From: Riemerella anatipestifer | Lineage (GTDB): Bacteria; Bacteroidota; Bacteroidia; Flavobacteriales; Weeksellaceae | Direction: 5' to 3' | Assembly (NCBI RefSeq): GCF_009663465.1 | Contig: NZ_QXHU01000006.1 | Coordinates: 179,461 to 240,720 of the forward strand | Length of the DNA: 61,260 nt | Shown: positions 43,089 through 53,556 of the stretch, one piece after another | Layout: each line of letters begins with the position of its first letter | Position numbering within the stretch: position 1 is the first letter of the stretch | Translations under genes and position numbers: made by a program | The notes under the pieces: generated by a model | Databases searched by the model: none | What the model saw: the letters and a program-made list of their open reading frames with translations, nothing else | What the model was told of the DNA's origin: nothing

Positions 43089-43886
43089 TTATAATTGAGA
43101 AACAGTTCCATCTTTGAAAAGATAGACTTTTTTTGATTTTTTAATATGCTCTTTATCCTTTTCATCTTTTTCCATCTCTTCGGTTTTCATAATAATCTTC
43201 CCCTTAACTCCGCCCTTATCATTCGGAAAAACATACTCTTCTGAATGATAAAAAACATCTGCATCAACAACGGACATCAGCACTGGTAACGCCACCATTT
43301 TGTCTCCACTTAAAAATATATACTGCTCATAACTAGGAATACCACACGCCTCACTAGAAACACTCGCCAACAGAATATCTGATACTCCATCTATCCCCTT
43401 ACTCCCTTGCCATTTAAAGGCTACCGAAGTCAAACTTTCTGTCCCTACATTAAATGAAACTTTTTGTATGCTTTGTTTGTCTTTCAGCATCACAATCTCT
43501 AGTTTAACCTCATCTTGCTCCGTGGCAGAAGCTCCAAAAAGAAAGTCGTAACCATCTCTAGCCCTGTACCCTAAACTTAAATTCGCTCCCCAGATATATC
43601 CTGATTTAGTTTCGCCCTCTTTGGTATAACTTATTCTATACCAACTTGCAGAACGTTTACCTAAAGATAATACTTGCTCTGTTTTTTGAGCAATTTTCAC
43701 TATCTGCCCTATACTTAAACTATCTACCTTGGACGACTGTAAATTAGGTTCGGACCTTACATTGGTCTTATCTATCAAAACTTTTTGGCTACTATTTTCT
43801 TTAAACAGAAACACCCACTGCTCTTCTTGAGCAAAGAGAAAAGAACTTATACCAAAGAAAACAAATAAGACCAGCCTTATTATCAT
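43089..43886 (-). CDS. Exported SH3-like domain protein
   Basis: This 265-residue protein has a signal peptide ending SSFLFAQ. A bacterial SH3-like module follows (KTNVRSEPNLQSSKVDSLSI, then ISYTKEGETKSGYIWGANLS; residues about 38-108), suggesting peptidoglycan or peptide binding. The C-terminal part is unrecognised and ends in a lysine-rich stretch. Its start overlaps the aminotransferase stop by 4 bp, so the two are translationally coupled. Confidence 0.75.
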   Translation of the reverse strand: MIIRLVLFVFFGISSFLFAQEEQWVFLFKENSSQKVLIDKTNVRSEPNLQSSKVDSLSIGQIVKIAQKTEQVLSLGKRSASWYRISYTKEGETKSGYIWGANLSLGYRARDGYDFLFGASATEQDEVKLEIVMLKDKQSIQKVSFNVGTESLTSVAFKWQGSKGIDGVSDILLASVSSEACGIPSYEQYIFLSGDKMVALPVLMSVVDADVFYHSEEYVFPNDKGGVKGKIIMKTEEMEKDEKDKEHIKKSKKVYLFKDGTVSQL

Positions 43887-45136
43887 TTTAACTTTAATAA
43901 TGCTCCTTCCAATACTGGCAACATATTTTTAATATCTTCTAAAGAACAACCTCCTACAGAAGCTCTAAACCAAGGCATCTCTCTAGAATTACCAAATGCT
44001 GAAAACGGCACTAGCGCCATACCTGCCTCTCGAATAAGATAAAATACAACATCGGTAGTATCCTTCAATACCTCTCCATCTGGAGTAGTCTTCCCTACAT
44101 AATCCATCTTAATGGTAAGATACAATGCTCCCATAGGCTCTATACTATCTACCGCAAAACCCTTATTTTTAAGCTCCTGAATACCTTGATGCAAAGTATT
44201 TAGACTTAACTGTATTTTACCTTTAAAATCGTTTACATAAGCATCTACTTCATCCATTTTAGATAGAAACTTAGATGTAGCTTCCTGCTCTGGTTTAGGT
44301 GCCCATGCTCCGATGTGAGTTAAGAAAGTCTTCATCTTATCAACTATTGTTGAAGGTCCAAACCCCCAACCTACCCTTACTCCAGTAGCTGCAAAACATT
44401 TAGATGAACCATCTATAAATATGGTATAATCTTTCATTTCTGGCACTAGACTTACAGGATTAAAATGCTCTTGACCAAAAAATAACATCGCATAAATCTG
44501 ATCGTATAGTAGATACAATGGTTTTTCGGTTTCTCCTCTTTTTTTATTTTCAGCAACTACTACCTCACAGATTTCTCTAAGCTGTTGCTCGGTAAACATA
44601 GTCCCTGTAGGGTTTGAAGGAGAACAGAGCGCTAATAATACAGCTCCTTCTAAGTGAGGTTTGAGTTCTTCTGCGGTAGGCAAAAAGTTATTTTCTTTTC
44701 TAGTTTCTACTTCCACCTTTTCTGCAGAAGTTAGATAGGAATAATGGTTGTTATTCCAAGAGGGAGTAGGGTAAACCACCTTATCTCCAGGGTCTACAAC
44801 ACTCATATAAGCTGTATAAATAAGAGGACGCGAACCACCTGCTATCAATATTTCTTCTGGTGAGTAATCTAACTGATAACGCTTCTTTAAATCCAAAGAA
44901 ATAGTTTCTCTAAGATTTAATAAACCACTGGCTGGAGGATAGTTAGTTAAATTGTTTTCATAAGCCTTTTTCACCTCTTCTTTTAAAAGAGAGGGTATAG
45001 GATAAATATTAGCGTTCAAATCCCCTATAGTGAGATTGGCGATTTGAGCTCCCTTGGCCTTGAGCTCATTAACCTCATTTCCTATTTTTACTATTTCTGA
45101 TGCCACTAAATTAGTTGCCAAACGAGATATTTTCAT
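43883..45136 (-). CDS. Pyridoxal phosphate-dependent aminotransferase (class I/II)
   Basis: This 417-residue enzyme has the AspC-like fold. SPSNPTGTMFTEQQLREI near residue 168 contains the cofactor Asn, YLLYDQIYAML near 203 has Asp and Tyr, and DGSSKCFAATGVRVGWG near 235 bears the Schiff-base lysine. The RASVGGC stretch near the C terminus provides the carboxylate-binding arginine. Amino-acid specificity cannot be assigned; aspartate aminotransferase-like is the best guess. It lies 25 bp after the phosphomutase. Confidence 0.9.
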   Translation of the reverse strand: MKISRLATNLVASEIVKIGNEVNELKAKGAQIANLTIGDLNANIYPIPSLLKEEVKKAYENNLTNYPPASGLLNLRETISLDLKKRYQLDYSPEEILIAGGSRPLIYTAYMSVVDPGDKVVYPTPSWNNNHYSYLTSAEKVEVETRKENNFLPTAEELKPHLEGAVLLALCSPSNPTGTMFTEQQLREICEVVVAENKKRGETEKPLYLLYDQIYAMLFFGQEHFNPVSLVPEMKDYTIFIDGSSKCFAATGVRVGWGFGPSTIVDKMKTFLTHIGAWAPKPEQEATSKFLSKMDEVDAYVNDFKGKIQLSLNTLHQGIQELKNKGFAVDSIEPMGALYLTIKMDYVGKTTPDGEVLKDTTDVVFYLIREAGMALVPFSAFGNSREMPWFRASVGGCSLEDIKNMLPVLEGALLKLK

Positions 45137-45161
45137 AATAATTTATATATGTTTTAACAGT

Positions 45162-46883
45162 TTATACTAGACCTAAATCTTTTTTGATAATTTCTATTTT
45201 TTCATTTAGAATTTCTATCTTAGACTTAAAATCTTTCTCTGACTCTATTTTATCTAATACACTAAAATAGAATTTAATTTTAGGTTCTGTTCCCGAAGGT
45301 CTTATTGCTACCTTTGTGCCATCTTCTGTATAGTAAATAAGCACATTAGATTTAGGAATATCCGTCATTGGTTGTTTTTCGTTTTTGTTCAAATTCCAAG
45401 CGGTTTGCTCTTGATAATCTTTAACCAAAACCACTTTAGAACCCGCCAACAAGGTTACAGGATTATTTCTAAAATCTGTCATCATTTTTTTGATTTGCTC
45501 CGCACCTTCTTTACCCTTTTTCACCACATTTACAAGTGCCTCTTGGTAAAGACCTAATCTTTGGTAGATTTCTATCATATACTGATACATCGTTTTGCCT
45601 TGAGCCTTACACCACGCTGCTACTTCACAAGCCAATAGTATAGAACCACAAGAATCTTTATCTCTCACAAAATCTCCCGTCATAAAGCCAAAACTTTCTT
45701 CTCCTCCACAGATGAATTTCTGCTTGCCTTCTACTTCTCTTATCATTTTGCCTATCCATTTAAAACCTGTAAGCCCCACCTTACATTCAACTCCATAGGA
45801 TTTTGCCAAATCAAAAAATACATCAGAAGTTACGATAGTAGAACCTATAAACTCTGTGCCCGTAATACGACCTTGTTTTTGCCATTGAGACAAAATATAG
45901 TCTGTAAGAATCATATTAGTCTGATTACCATTGAGGAGTTGCATTTCTCCATCTAGATTTCTTACCGCTATCCCTAATCGGTCTCCATCTGGGTCTGTAC
46001 CTATTACAATATCTGCATTGGTAATCTTTGCTAAATCCATTGCCATAGTTAGTGCCGCTGGCTCTTCTGGATTTGGACTTTCTACCGTAGGGAAGTTTCC
46101 GCTAGGAATCATCTGTTCTTTTACTAAATCTACCTTGGTAAAACCTGCCTTTGCTAAAGCCTGTGGAATGGTAGTATAAGTAGTCCCGTGAATAGAAGTA
46201 AATACAATATTAAGATTATCATATCCCAATTTATCTTCTTGATAAAGAGAGTTATCCATACACGTTCTTATATAAACTTCATCTTGCTCCTCTCCTACCC
46301 ATTCTATAAGGCTATCATTACCATTAAAGTTAATATCTTCATATTTGGTATTGAGTACTTCATTGATGATTTCTGCATCATTAGGTGGCACTATCTGAGC
46401 TCCATCATTCCAATATACTTTGTATCCATTATACTCTGGTGGATTGTGCGATGCTGTAAGCACAATACCTGCGTTACATTTTTTATCTCTCACCGTAAAC
46501 GAAAGTTCTGGTGTAGGACGATGCTCCTTAAATAACAATACTTTAATCCCATTAGCCGTAAGTACATTTGCTACTATTTTACCAAATTCTTTGGAGTTAT
46601 TTCTTACATCATACGCTATAGCTACCTTTATCTCTTGGCTAGGAAACTGCTGATGCAAATAGTTAGCAAGACCTTGCGTTGCTTGTCCTAAAGTATATTT
46701 ATTAAGTCTGTTAGTTCCTACTCCCATAATCCCACGCATTCCACCCGTACCAAACTCCAAATTTTTATAAAATGCATCTTCTAACTCTGGTGAGTTAGTA
46801 TCTATCAATTGTTTTACAGTCTGTCTAGTTTCTTCATCAAATGCCTCTGTAAGCCAAAGTTTAGCTTTATCCACTGTATTCAT
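45162..46883 (-). CDS. Phospho-sugar mutase (phosphoglucomutase/phosphomannomutase)
   Basis: This 573-residue enzyme interconverts hexose 1- and 6-phosphates. The phosphoserine loop is GIVLTASHNPPEYNGYK near residue 137, the metal loop GTDPDGDRLGIAV near 294, the sugar loop GGEESFGFMTGDFVRDKD near 394 and the phosphate loop IRPSGTEPKIKFY near 533. The length fits the PgcA-type group used in Bacteroidota. It supplies sugar phosphates for envelope glycans and pairs with the neighbouring kdsB and glycosyltransferase. Confidence 0.93.
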   Translation of the reverse strand: MNTVDKAKLWLTEAFDEETRQTVKQLIDTNSPELEDAFYKNLEFGTGGMRGIMGVGTNRLNKYTLGQATQGLANYLHQQFPSQEIKVAIAYDVRNNSKEFGKIVANVLTANGIKVLLFKEHRPTPELSFTVRDKKCNAGIVLTASHNPPEYNGYKVYWNDGAQIVPPNDAEIINEVLNTKYEDINFNGNDSLIEWVGEEQDEVYIRTCMDNSLYQEDKLGYDNLNIVFTSIHGTTYTTIPQALAKAGFTKVDLVKEQMIPSGNFPTVESPNPEEPAALTMAMDLAKITNADIVIGTDPDGDRLGIAVRNLDGEMQLLNGNQTNMILTDYILSQWQKQGRITGTEFIGSTIVTSDVFFDLAKSYGVECKVGLTGFKWIGKMIREVEGKQKFICGGEESFGFMTGDFVRDKDSCGSILLACEVAAWCKAQGKTMYQYMIEIYQRLGLYQEALVNVVKKGKEGAEQIKKMMTDFRNNPVTLLAGSKVVLVKDYQEQTAWNLNKNEKQPMTDIPKSNVLIYYTEDGTKVAIRPSGTEPKIKFYFSVLDKIESEKDFKSKIEILNEKIEIIKKDLGLV

Positions 46884-46906
46884 ATCTTTATATTTTTATA
46901 TTAAAA

Positions 46907-47620
46907 TTAAGGATTATCTTTATTTTCTACTCTTGTATCTTTATCTATTTTGAGCTTTCTTATTGGATTTCCGTAATAGACCAACTTAGCTGTATTTTCT
47001 ACCTTTCCAGAAATTTCTTCTTTAGTATTTATTTCTGCATAGTTCCCATTTTTAGACTGAATATCAAAATAATCTACCGTCCAATAAGGAGCTATAATAC
47101 TCGCTGTATCCGAAATTTTAAGCATAGCCTCTTTAGTAACACCTGAAAAATTAGCTCTTGATTTCTCAGTCATTTGCACTTCTGCTTTAGAAGTCTTTAT
47201 CGCTCCTATAAATTTGCCCTGATTCTTTAGATTGATTTTCAAAGTAGGCGTTTTAATATCTCCAGAAACATTCATTTCCACAGAATCAGAAATACTTATT
47301 TGTTTCAATGGTGTTTTGGAGTAAACCGTTACTGTGTAAAAATCTACATTTCCAGTAGGTCTTTTCTCAATGATTTTGAGTGTACTGTCTTCAACTTTAA
47401 TTTTTAAATTGCTAATAAGGTTAGGATAAGTTTCTACATTAACGAAGTTCTCCTCCCCTTGAGTAAAAAACAACCTGTATTTACCTTCTAACTCAAGTTT
47501 ATTAAAGACTTCTAAAGGTGTATCTTCTGATTTTATCTCTCCTTCTGGAGTTATCTTTCCGCAAGAACTCCACAAGAACATTGATACCAAAAGGTAAATG
47601 TAATATTTCATCTTACTCAC
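46907..47620 (-). CDS. Head GIN domain lipoprotein (DUF2807)
   Basis: This 237-residue protein has a lipobox LWSSC (Cys20) and a DUF2807 beta-helix domain: LEVFNKLELEGKYRLFFTQG near 40, then repeating strands with VTVYSKTPLKQISISDSVE. It ends with YYGNPIRKLKIDKDTRVENK, the usual family C terminus. Role unknown; the family is widespread on Bacteroidota surfaces. The start is 2 bp after the glycosyltransferase stop. Confidence 0.88.
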   Translation of the reverse strand: MSKMKYYIYLLVSMFLWSSCGKITPEGEIKSEDTPLEVFNKLELEGKYRLFFTQGEENFVNVETYPNLISNLKIKVEDSTLKIIEKRPTGNVDFYTVTVYSKTPLKQISISDSVEMNVSGDIKTPTLKINLKNQGKFIGAIKTSKAEVQMTEKSRANFSGVTKEAMLKISDTASIIAPYWTVDYFDIQSKNGNYAEINTKEEISGKVENTAKLVYYGNPIRKLKIDKDTRVENKDNP

Positions 47621-47622
47621 AA

Positions 47623-48573
47623 TTAAATAATTTCTTCTATGTGATAATTTTTATGCTCTCTATTAGTTCTGATAATCAGTTCTCCTAAAAAACCTGCTAT
47701 AAAGAGTAAAGTCCCCATTATCATCATCGTTAAAGCTATATAAAACCAAGGATTATCAGCTATTAGATGCCCATAAACGCCCTTGGACATATCTATCAAT
47801 TTAGACACACCTAACCAAAGAGACGATAAAAAACCAATAATAAACATCAATGTACCTACTGCTCCAAAAAAATGCATTGGTCTGCCTCCAAATCTACTTA
47901 CAAACCAAAGCGTTACCAAATCCAAGAAACCTCTTATAAATCGTTCTGTGCCAAACTTTGAACTTCCGTAAGGTCTTGCTTGATGTTGTACCTCCTTTTC
48001 TGTGATTTTCCTAAAACCTGCATTAGCTGCCAGTACGGGGATATATCTGTGCATATCTCCATACACATCTATGGACTTTACCACTTGCTTTCGGTACGCT
48101 TTAAGTCCACAATTAAAATCGTGTAGAAATACCCCCGAAACCTTTCTCGCCGCCGCATTGAATAGTTTAGACGGAATATTTTTAGTCATTACATTATCGT
48201 AGCGTTTCTTTTTCCAACCGCTCACAATATCATAACCTTCATTAACCACCTTATGATATAAAGCTGGTATCTCTTCTGGAAAATCCTGTAAATCAGCATC
48301 CATAGTAATTACCACTTCTCCTTTCACCCTCGCAAAAGCCGCGTGAAGTGCTTGGGATTTTCCATAATTTCTAGAAAATTTAATCCCTTGTATATTAGGA
48401 TTTCTATTTTTAAGAAACATTATTGTTCCCCAAGAACTATCGGTACTTCCATCGTCCACAAACCAAATTTCGTAAGATAAACCAGCCTCATTACAGACAT
48501 TTTCTATCCTATTATAAAGTTCTTCTAAAGATTGTTCCTCATTAAGAAGAGGTATAACAATAGATAAATCCAT
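47623..48573 (-). CDS. Glycosyltransferase family 2 (polyprenyl-phosphate type)
   Basis: This 316-residue enzyme has a GT-A domain opening LSIVIPLLNEEQSLEELYNR, the metal motif MDADLQDFPEEIP near 95 and two C-terminal membrane helices near 231-253 and 271-293. This layout matches DPM1/ArnC/GtrB proteins that load a sugar onto undecaprenyl phosphate. It is 17 bp after the DUF4199 gene and 2 bp before the GIN-domain gene. Confidence 0.9.
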   Translation of the reverse strand: MDLSIVIPLLNEEQSLEELYNRIENVCNEAGLSYEIWFVDDGSTDSSWGTIMFLKNRNPNIQGIKFSRNYGKSQALHAAFARVKGEVVITMDADLQDFPEEIPALYHKVVNEGYDIVSGWKKKRYDNVMTKNIPSKLFNAAARKVSGVFLHDFNCGLKAYRKQVVKSIDVYGDMHRYIPVLAANAGFRKITEKEVQHQARPYGSSKFGTERFIRGFLDLVTLWFVSRFGGRPMHFFGAVGTLMFIIGFLSSLWLGVSKLIDMSKGVYGHLIADNPWFYIALTMMIMGTLLFIAGFLGELIIRTNREHKNYHIEEII

Positions 48574-48590
48574 TTTTTCTAAAAAATAAG

Positions 48591-49172
48591 TTAATAAACC
48601 GTTTTGCTTCTAAAGAAACTTCCAAAGAAAACAGACAATATCAAAAAGAAAGCACAATATCCAGCAAATACCAAAGAGAAATGGTATAAAGAAAACATAT
48701 CTTCTTTTTTCTTTACTTTCTCTTCAATTCGTTTTTTACCTTCTTCATATTTTTGTTCTAGTTCCTTTGCTTCTTCTGTATTGGGTTTGGTAATTTGTTT
48801 CGCTTTGGTGTATTCTTCCTCTAGAGAAGTCCTAAAACTCTCTATATACTGATGATTTAAAAGCGATTTAACATCTTTATCAACATAACTTATAAACACA
48901 AAAATACTGGAAATAGATAAAAACCCTGCCAAAAACATCGGAGCAAATGCTTTTCCAAAAGCCTCCTTAAAGGTAAGCTTAACCTTTTCTTTTTTGTAAG
49001 AATAAACAGAAATAAACGCCCCAACACCAAAAATAAGAGGTAGAACGAAAGAATTAGCTATCATCGTAGTGTGAAAATAATTAACATCCATAAAGAAAAA
49101 ATACACTACAAAAAACACCAATAGAATTGCCACACTCATCGCTAATCCGTTATTGATTGTACTTTTACCCAT
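48591..49172 (-). CDS. DUF4199 membrane protein
   Basis: This 193-residue protein has four hydrophobic segments (about 12-28, 38-58, 76-98 and 166-188) with a charged helical loop (EEYTKAKQITKPNTEEAKEL) between the third and fourth. This is the usual DUF4199 topology in Bacteroidota, often next to a GT2 enzyme as here. Function unknown. It is first in the run extending to 46907. Confidence 0.85.
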   Translation of the reverse strand: MGKSTINNGLAMSVAILLVFFVVYFFFMDVNYFHTTMIANSFVLPLIFGVGAFISVYSYKKEKVKLTFKEAFGKAFAPMFLAGFLSISSIFVFISYVDKDVKSLLNHQYIESFRTSLEEEYTKAKQITKPNTEEAKELEQKYEEGKKRIEEKVKKKEDMFSLYHFSLVFAGYCAFFLILSVFFGSFFRSKTVY

Positions 49173-49293
49173 CTATTACTTAGTTTAAATTACAATTTTG
49201 AACTGGTAAAATTACGGATTATTTTTGAGAAACTTTCGCTTATTCTCTTGCATTTCTAATTTAACTAAATAAGTCTTCTTTTAAATATTTCTC

Positions 49294-49301
49294 TATCTTT
49301 G
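49294..49301 (+). promoter_or_regulatory. -7 box of RNase P RNA
   Basis: TATCTTTG matches TAnnTTTG and lies about 7 nt before the first paired base of the RNA. Confidence 0.6.
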
Positions 49302-49307
49302 CAGATA

Positions 49308-49627
49308 ATAACAAAGGCGGCTTGTTGCTTTGTTTTTTCTTACGACTAAACAGAGAGGAAAGTCTGGACACCATAGAGCAGCATAGCGGCTAACCGCCGT
49401 CCACAGCGATGTGAGGACTAGTGCAACAGAAAGCAAGTACAGTACGGCTGTAGTGAAATCAGGTAAACTCTATGCGGTGCAATGCTAAGTATATCGGCAA
49501 CTAAGGGTCGCTCGTCCAATGCCGAGGGGTAAGCAGCTAAAGTTTAATAGCAATATTAAATGTAGATAAATAACAAGCGTTCTGAACTTGTTTAGAATAC
49601 AGAATCCGGCTTATAGCCTTTGTTATT
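49308..49627 (+). ncRNA. rnpB: RNase P RNA (bacterial type A)
   Basis: The catalytic RNA that matures tRNA 5' ends. P1 is ATAACAAAGGC at the 5' end pairing with GCCTTTGTTAT at 49616-49626. The universal segment GAGAGGAAAGTCTGGACACC is at 49352-49371; the standard sequence has CCGG where this has CTGG. The ACAGAAAGCAAGTA region and the 3' block CAGAATCCGGCTTAT are also present. The 5'-to-3' length of about 320 nt is a little short but in range for Bacteroidota. It is the only gene in the 49173-49693 gap. Confidence 0.95.
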
Positions 49628-49638
49628 TTTTCAAAACA

Positions 49639-49671
49639 AAAATCCGCCCTTTTAAAAAGCGGATTTTTTTA
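49639..49671. terminator. Terminator between rnpB and DUF1573 gene
   Basis: AAATCCGC pairs with GCGGATTT across a short loop, flanked by A-rich and T-rich runs, so it may serve both convergent genes. Confidence 0.75.
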
Positions 49672-49693
49672 TTCATTTTGATACTAAATATTT

Positions 49694-50092
49694 CTATTTA
49701 CTTGTTTCCACAACCTCTCCCTGAATCCAAATAACACTTCTGTTAGCTTTAGGGTCGTTAGAGAAAACCTCTATAAGTTTCTTGAATGGGTTTACCAAAT
49801 TGGTATTATAACCTACTTTAATTTTAGAAGATTTACCAGGCAAAATAGGTGTTTTGTCCCATTCTGGAGTTGTACATCCACAAGATGCCTTTACATTACT
49901 AATTACCAAAGGCTTATCACCTGTATTAGTTACTGTAAAATAACGGTGTCCTTCTGACCCTTTTTCTACTTTACCATAATCTACTGTTGTTTTATCGAAG
50001 CTAATAGTTTGGGCTGAAGCCATAAAACCTACCGCTAAAACTAGCCCTGTTAAAATCTTTTTCATAATTCTTATACTTTTAAAGTTATGCAA
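49694..50092 (-). CDS. DUF1573 exported protein
   Basis: This 132-residue protein has a signal peptide [19 protein letters not shown]; the internal ATG at residue 10 is the likelier start, and upstream codons may be untranslated. The mature part is an immunoglobulin-like DUF1573 domain with [40 protein letters not shown] and a C-terminal [12 protein letters not shown]. It is a small periplasmic or surface protein of unknown role. Confidence 0.88.
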   Translation of the reverse strand: MHNFKSIRIMKKILTGLVLAVGFMASAQTISFDKTTVDYGKVEKGSEGHRYFTVTNTGDKPLVISNVKASCGCTTPEWDKTPILPGKSSKIKVGYNTNLVNPFKKLIEVFSNDPKANRSVIWIQGEVVETSK

Positions 50093-50227
50093 AGTTAAAA
50101 TTATTTTTCAACTTTAGTTATTTTTCATTTAACCGCAAATTATACGCCAAACTGAAATTTATTTTCCACTTAAAATTTGTCCCTACAAATTTGTATCGAA
50201 AAGTTAGCTTCCTTACTATCTTTATCT

Positions 50228-50235
50228 TATTTTTG
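50228..50235 (+). promoter_or_regulatory. -7 box of valS
   Basis: TATTTTTG matches TAnnTTTG, 42 nt before the chosen valS start at 50278. It lies inside the longer open frame, which supports the downstream start. Confidence 0.45.
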
Positions 50236-50277
50236 CAGAACAAAGCAAAAATAACGATTATAAATAGACATAAAAAT

Positions 50278-52896
50278 ATGCAGATTTCAGAGAAATATAC
50301 CCCTTCTTCTACCGAACAAAAATGGTACAACTACTGGTTAGAAAACAAATATTTTCATTCTGAACCTAATCATAAACCACCCTACACCATTGTAATTCCA
50401 CCGCCTAATGTAACGGGAATTTTACATATGGGACATATGCTAAATAATACCATTCAAGATGTGTTGATTAGACGAGCAAGAATGAGAGGTTACAATGCTT
50501 GTTGGGTACCTGGAACCGACCATGCCTCTATTGCTACGGAAGCTAAAGTGGTGGCTAAACTTAAAGCAGAAGGCATTAACAAATCGGATATTTCTCGTGA
50601 AGAATTCCTAAAACACGCTTGGGAATGGACGCATAAATATGGCGGAACAATTTTGGAGCAATTAAAAAAATTAGGTTGTTCTTGTGATTGGGATAGAACC
50701 CGCTTTACGATGGAGGATAAACTCTCCGAGCAAGTGATAAAATCTTTTGTAGATTTATATAACAAAGGGCTTATCTATAGAGGTTACCGTATGGTTAACT
50801 GGGACCCAGAAGCCAAAACCAACATTTCCGATGAGGAAGTTATCTTTAAAGAACAAAACGGAAAACTGTATCATTTAAAATATCAAATTGAAGGGACACA
50901 AGATTTTCTTACCGTGGCCACCACACGTCCCGAAACTATTTTCGGTGATGTGGCCGTATGCGTAAATCCTAACGATGACCGCTACCAAAAACTTATCGGC
51001 AAGACCGTTATCGTTCCTATCGTTAATCGTTCAGTGCCAATTATTGCCGATGAATATGTTGATATTGAATTCGGAACGGGAACTTTAAAAATAACGCCTG
51101 CCCACGATGTTAATGACTACGAAATTGGTCAAAAACATCAGCTTCAAATCATTGATTCTATTGATGATGATGGCAATCTAAATCATCACGGAATGCACTA
51201 CGAAGGAAAAGACCGTTTCGTGGTTCGTAAAGAAATTGCAAAAGAGTTAGAAGAGAAAGGGCTCCTCGCCAAGGCGGAAGACTATGTAAACAAGGTGGGA
51301 ACTTCCGAAAGAACAGGAGCGGTGATAGAGCCTAAAATCTCTCAACAATGGTTCTTAAAAATGTCCGAAATTGCAAAACCTGCTTTAGAGGTGGTAATGA
51401 ACGACGAAATTAAATTCTATCCTGATAAATTTAAAAACACCTATAAATATTGGATGGAAAACATCCGAGATTGGAACATCTCTCGTCAGCTTTGGTGGGG
51501 GCAACAAATCCCTGCCTACTACTACGGAGAAGGCGAAAACGATTTTGTAGTGGCGGAAAACGCTGAAAAAGCATTGGAATTGGCAAGAGAAAAAGCTCAA
51601 AATCCAAACCTAGGCCTTGCCGACTTAAAACAAGACGAAGACACTTTGGATACTTGGTTCTCTTCTTGGCTGTGGCCAATGTCTGTATTTGACGGATTAT
51701 TAGACCCTAACAGCGAGGAAATCAACTATTATTATCCTACCACCGACCTCGTTACAGGTCCAGACATCATTTTCTTTTGGGTAGCTAGAATGATTATGGC
51801 GGGATTGGAATGGAGAGGTAAAGTTCCTTTCAAAAATGTATATTTCACAGGGATTGTAAGAGATAAGCAAAGACGCAAAATGTCCAAATCTTTAGGCAAT
51901 TCGCCTGACCCAATAGAATTGATTGACAAATACGGTGCAGACAGCGTAAGAGTGGGAATTCTGTTGAGTTCTGCGGCTGGAAACGACCTTCTGTTCGACG
52001 AAGACTTAATGCTACAAGGACGAAATTTCGCTACCAAAATATGGAATGCTTTCCGTCTGGTACAAGGTTGGAAACAAGAAAATAAACCTGCTGGTGCGGT
52101 TGAAAACCAAACGATAGAATGGTTTGGGCATCTATTAGATAAAACCGTAAAAGAGATTAACGAACAGTTTGAAAAATTCAGAATATCAGACGCCTTACAT
52201 CTTATTTATAAATTAATTTGGGACGATTTCTGTTCTTGGTATTTGGAGGCCATTAAACCGAATTACGGCGATGGTATTTCTAAGGAGGTTTACGATAAAA
52301 CCATTTCTTATTTTGAAGAGTTGATGAAATTGCTACATCCTTTTATGCCTTTCTTAACCGAGGAACTTTGGCAAAATATTACTTCAAGAAATACAGACGA
52401 AGCTCTCATTATCGCTCAACAAAAAGGGGCATCAGAATTTGATGTAAATATTATCAACCAATTTGATATTGCTAAAGAATGGATTTCTGGTGTGAGAAAT
52501 TACAGACAAAGCAAAGGTATTTCTCCTAAAGAAACCGTGGAACTATACACCAATGCCTCTGAAAATAGCAACGAAGCACTCATAAAGAAACTGGCTAATG
52601 CTTCTGACATTTATTTCAATAAAAAGACAGACAAACCAAGTTTCTCTTTCTTAGTTGGTTCTACGGAGCTTTCTATACCACTCAGCGAAACGCTTGATTT
52701 GGAAGAAGAGAAAAAGAAAACAGAGGAAGAACTTTCTTATCTTAAAGGATTCTTAGCTTCTGTTGAGAAAAAGCTAAGCAACGAAAAATTCGTTAGTGGA
52801 GCTCCTGAAAAGGTGGTAGAAATGGAACGAAAAAAACAAAAAGATGCTCAAGACAAAATAGCACTTTTAGAGGAAAAATTAAAAACACTGGGATAA
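50278..52896 (+). CDS. valS: Valine--tRNA ligase
   Basis: This 872-residue class I synthetase starts at the ATG at 50278 ([20 protein letters not shown]). The frame is open back to 50191, but those codons overlap the -7 box. It has the HIGH-type motif [14 protein letters not shown] at residues 41-54, the editing domain [13 protein letters not shown] near 218, the KMSKS loop [14 protein letters not shown] near 534 and a C-terminal coiled coil typical of ValRS. The following DUF4241 gene starts 6 bp later. Confidence 0.97.
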   Translation: MQISEKYTPSSTEQKWYNYWLENKYFHSEPNHKPPYTIVIPPPNVTGILHMGHMLNNTIQDVLIRRARMRGYNACWVPGTDHASIATEAKVVAKLKAEGINKSDISREEFLKHAWEWTHKYGGTILEQLKKLGCSCDWDRTRFTMEDKLSEQVIKSFVDLYNKGLIYRGYRMVNWDPEAKTNISDEEVIFKEQNGKLYHLKYQIEGTQDFLTVATTRPETIFGDVAVCVNPNDDRYQKLIGKTVIVPIVNRSVPIIADEYVDIEFGTGTLKITPAHDVNDYEIGQKHQLQIIDSIDDDGNLNHHGMHYEGKDRFVVRKEIAKELEEKGLLAKAEDYVNKVGTSERTGAVIEPKISQQWFLKMSEIAKPALEVVMNDEIKFYPDKFKNTYKYWMENIRDWNISRQLWWGQQIPAYYYGEGENDFVVAENAEKALELAREKAQNPNLGLADLKQDEDTLDTWFSSWLWPMSVFDGLLDPNSEEINYYYPTTDLVTGPDIIFFWVARMIMAGLEWRGKVPFKNVYFTGIVRDKQRRKMSKSLGNSPDPIELIDKYGADSVRVGILLSSAAGNDLLFDEDLMLQGRNFATKIWNAFRLVQGWKQENKPAGAVENQTIEWFGHLLDKTVKEINEQFEKFRISDALHLIYKLIWDDFCSWYLEAIKPNYGDGISKEVYDKTISYFEELMKLLHPFMPFLTEELWQNITSRNTDEALIIAQQKGASEFDVNIINQFDIAKEWISGVRNYRQSKGISPKETVELYTNASENSNEALIKKLANASDIYFNKKTDKPSFSFLVGSTELSIPLSETLDLEEEKKKTEEELSYLKGFLASVEKKLSNEKFVSGAPEKVVEMERKKQKDAQDKIALLEEKLKTLG

Positions 52897-52902
52897 AAAA
52901 TA

Positions 52903-53544
52903 ATGAATCACATTAAAAACATCGCAAAACTATTTTCTAAGCCATTTGTAGAGAGTCCTCTGCTAGAAACTTTCAATGGCGGAATGATACACCTTTCCTC
53001 TGGAGAGCTAGTTGTTTGCGACCCACTCATCACACCCGATAAAGAGCATTTTAGTTTTATTTTTCCAAAAGGTGAATTCTCTGTTTTAATACATAAAGAA
53101 CAGGCTAGTAACTGCATCGCCTATGTAGAGATTGTATTTTCCGAGGAAACCGTTTCCAAATGGGAACTTGCCGTATGCAGTGGGCAAAATATTAAAGACT
53201 TAAAAGAAGATGAAATCTTTGGTTTCCCAGTAGAAACAGGAATGGGTTGCCTTATGGATAAAGACACTCAGAAATATCTTAATCAATTAGAGTTAGAATT
53301 ATTCCAAAAGAAAGGCGATGATTTTATGGGTATTTATGAAGAATTTTTCCACGCTCACTTTTTTGATGAAAACGGAGCCATAGACCAATTTGCATCTTTG
53401 ATACCTAACAAGCAGCATAAGAATAATATTATTGCTTTTGAAACGGGCTACGGAGAAGGTTTTTATGCCTCGTATATAGGCTTTAATGAAAGTCATCAAC
53501 CCATAAAAATTATTTCGGAATTTATTGAAATACAGTTAGATTAA
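52903..53544 (+). CDS. DUF4241 protein
   Basis: This 213-residue soluble protein has the DUF4241 features as I recall them: LSSGELVVCDPLITPDKEHF near residue 31, GFPVETGMGCLMD near 108, and the C-terminal AFETGYGEGFYASYIGFNES. No signal peptide. The family is poorly understood and some members sit beside toxin genes as immunity proteins; no toxin is visible here. It lies between valS and the ribokinase gene with gaps of 6 and 12 bp. Confidence 0.8.
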   Translation: MNHIKNIAKLFSKPFVESPLLETFNGGMIHLSSGELVVCDPLITPDKEHFSFIFPKGEFSVLIHKEQASNCIAYVEIVFSEETVSKWELAVCSGQNIKDLKEDEIFGFPVETGMGCLMDKDTQKYLNQLELELFQKKGDDFMGIYEEFFHAHFFDENGAIDQFASLIPNKQHKNNIIAFETGYGEGFYASYIGFNESHQPIKIISEFIEIQLD

Positions 53545-53556
53545 AATTCACAACAA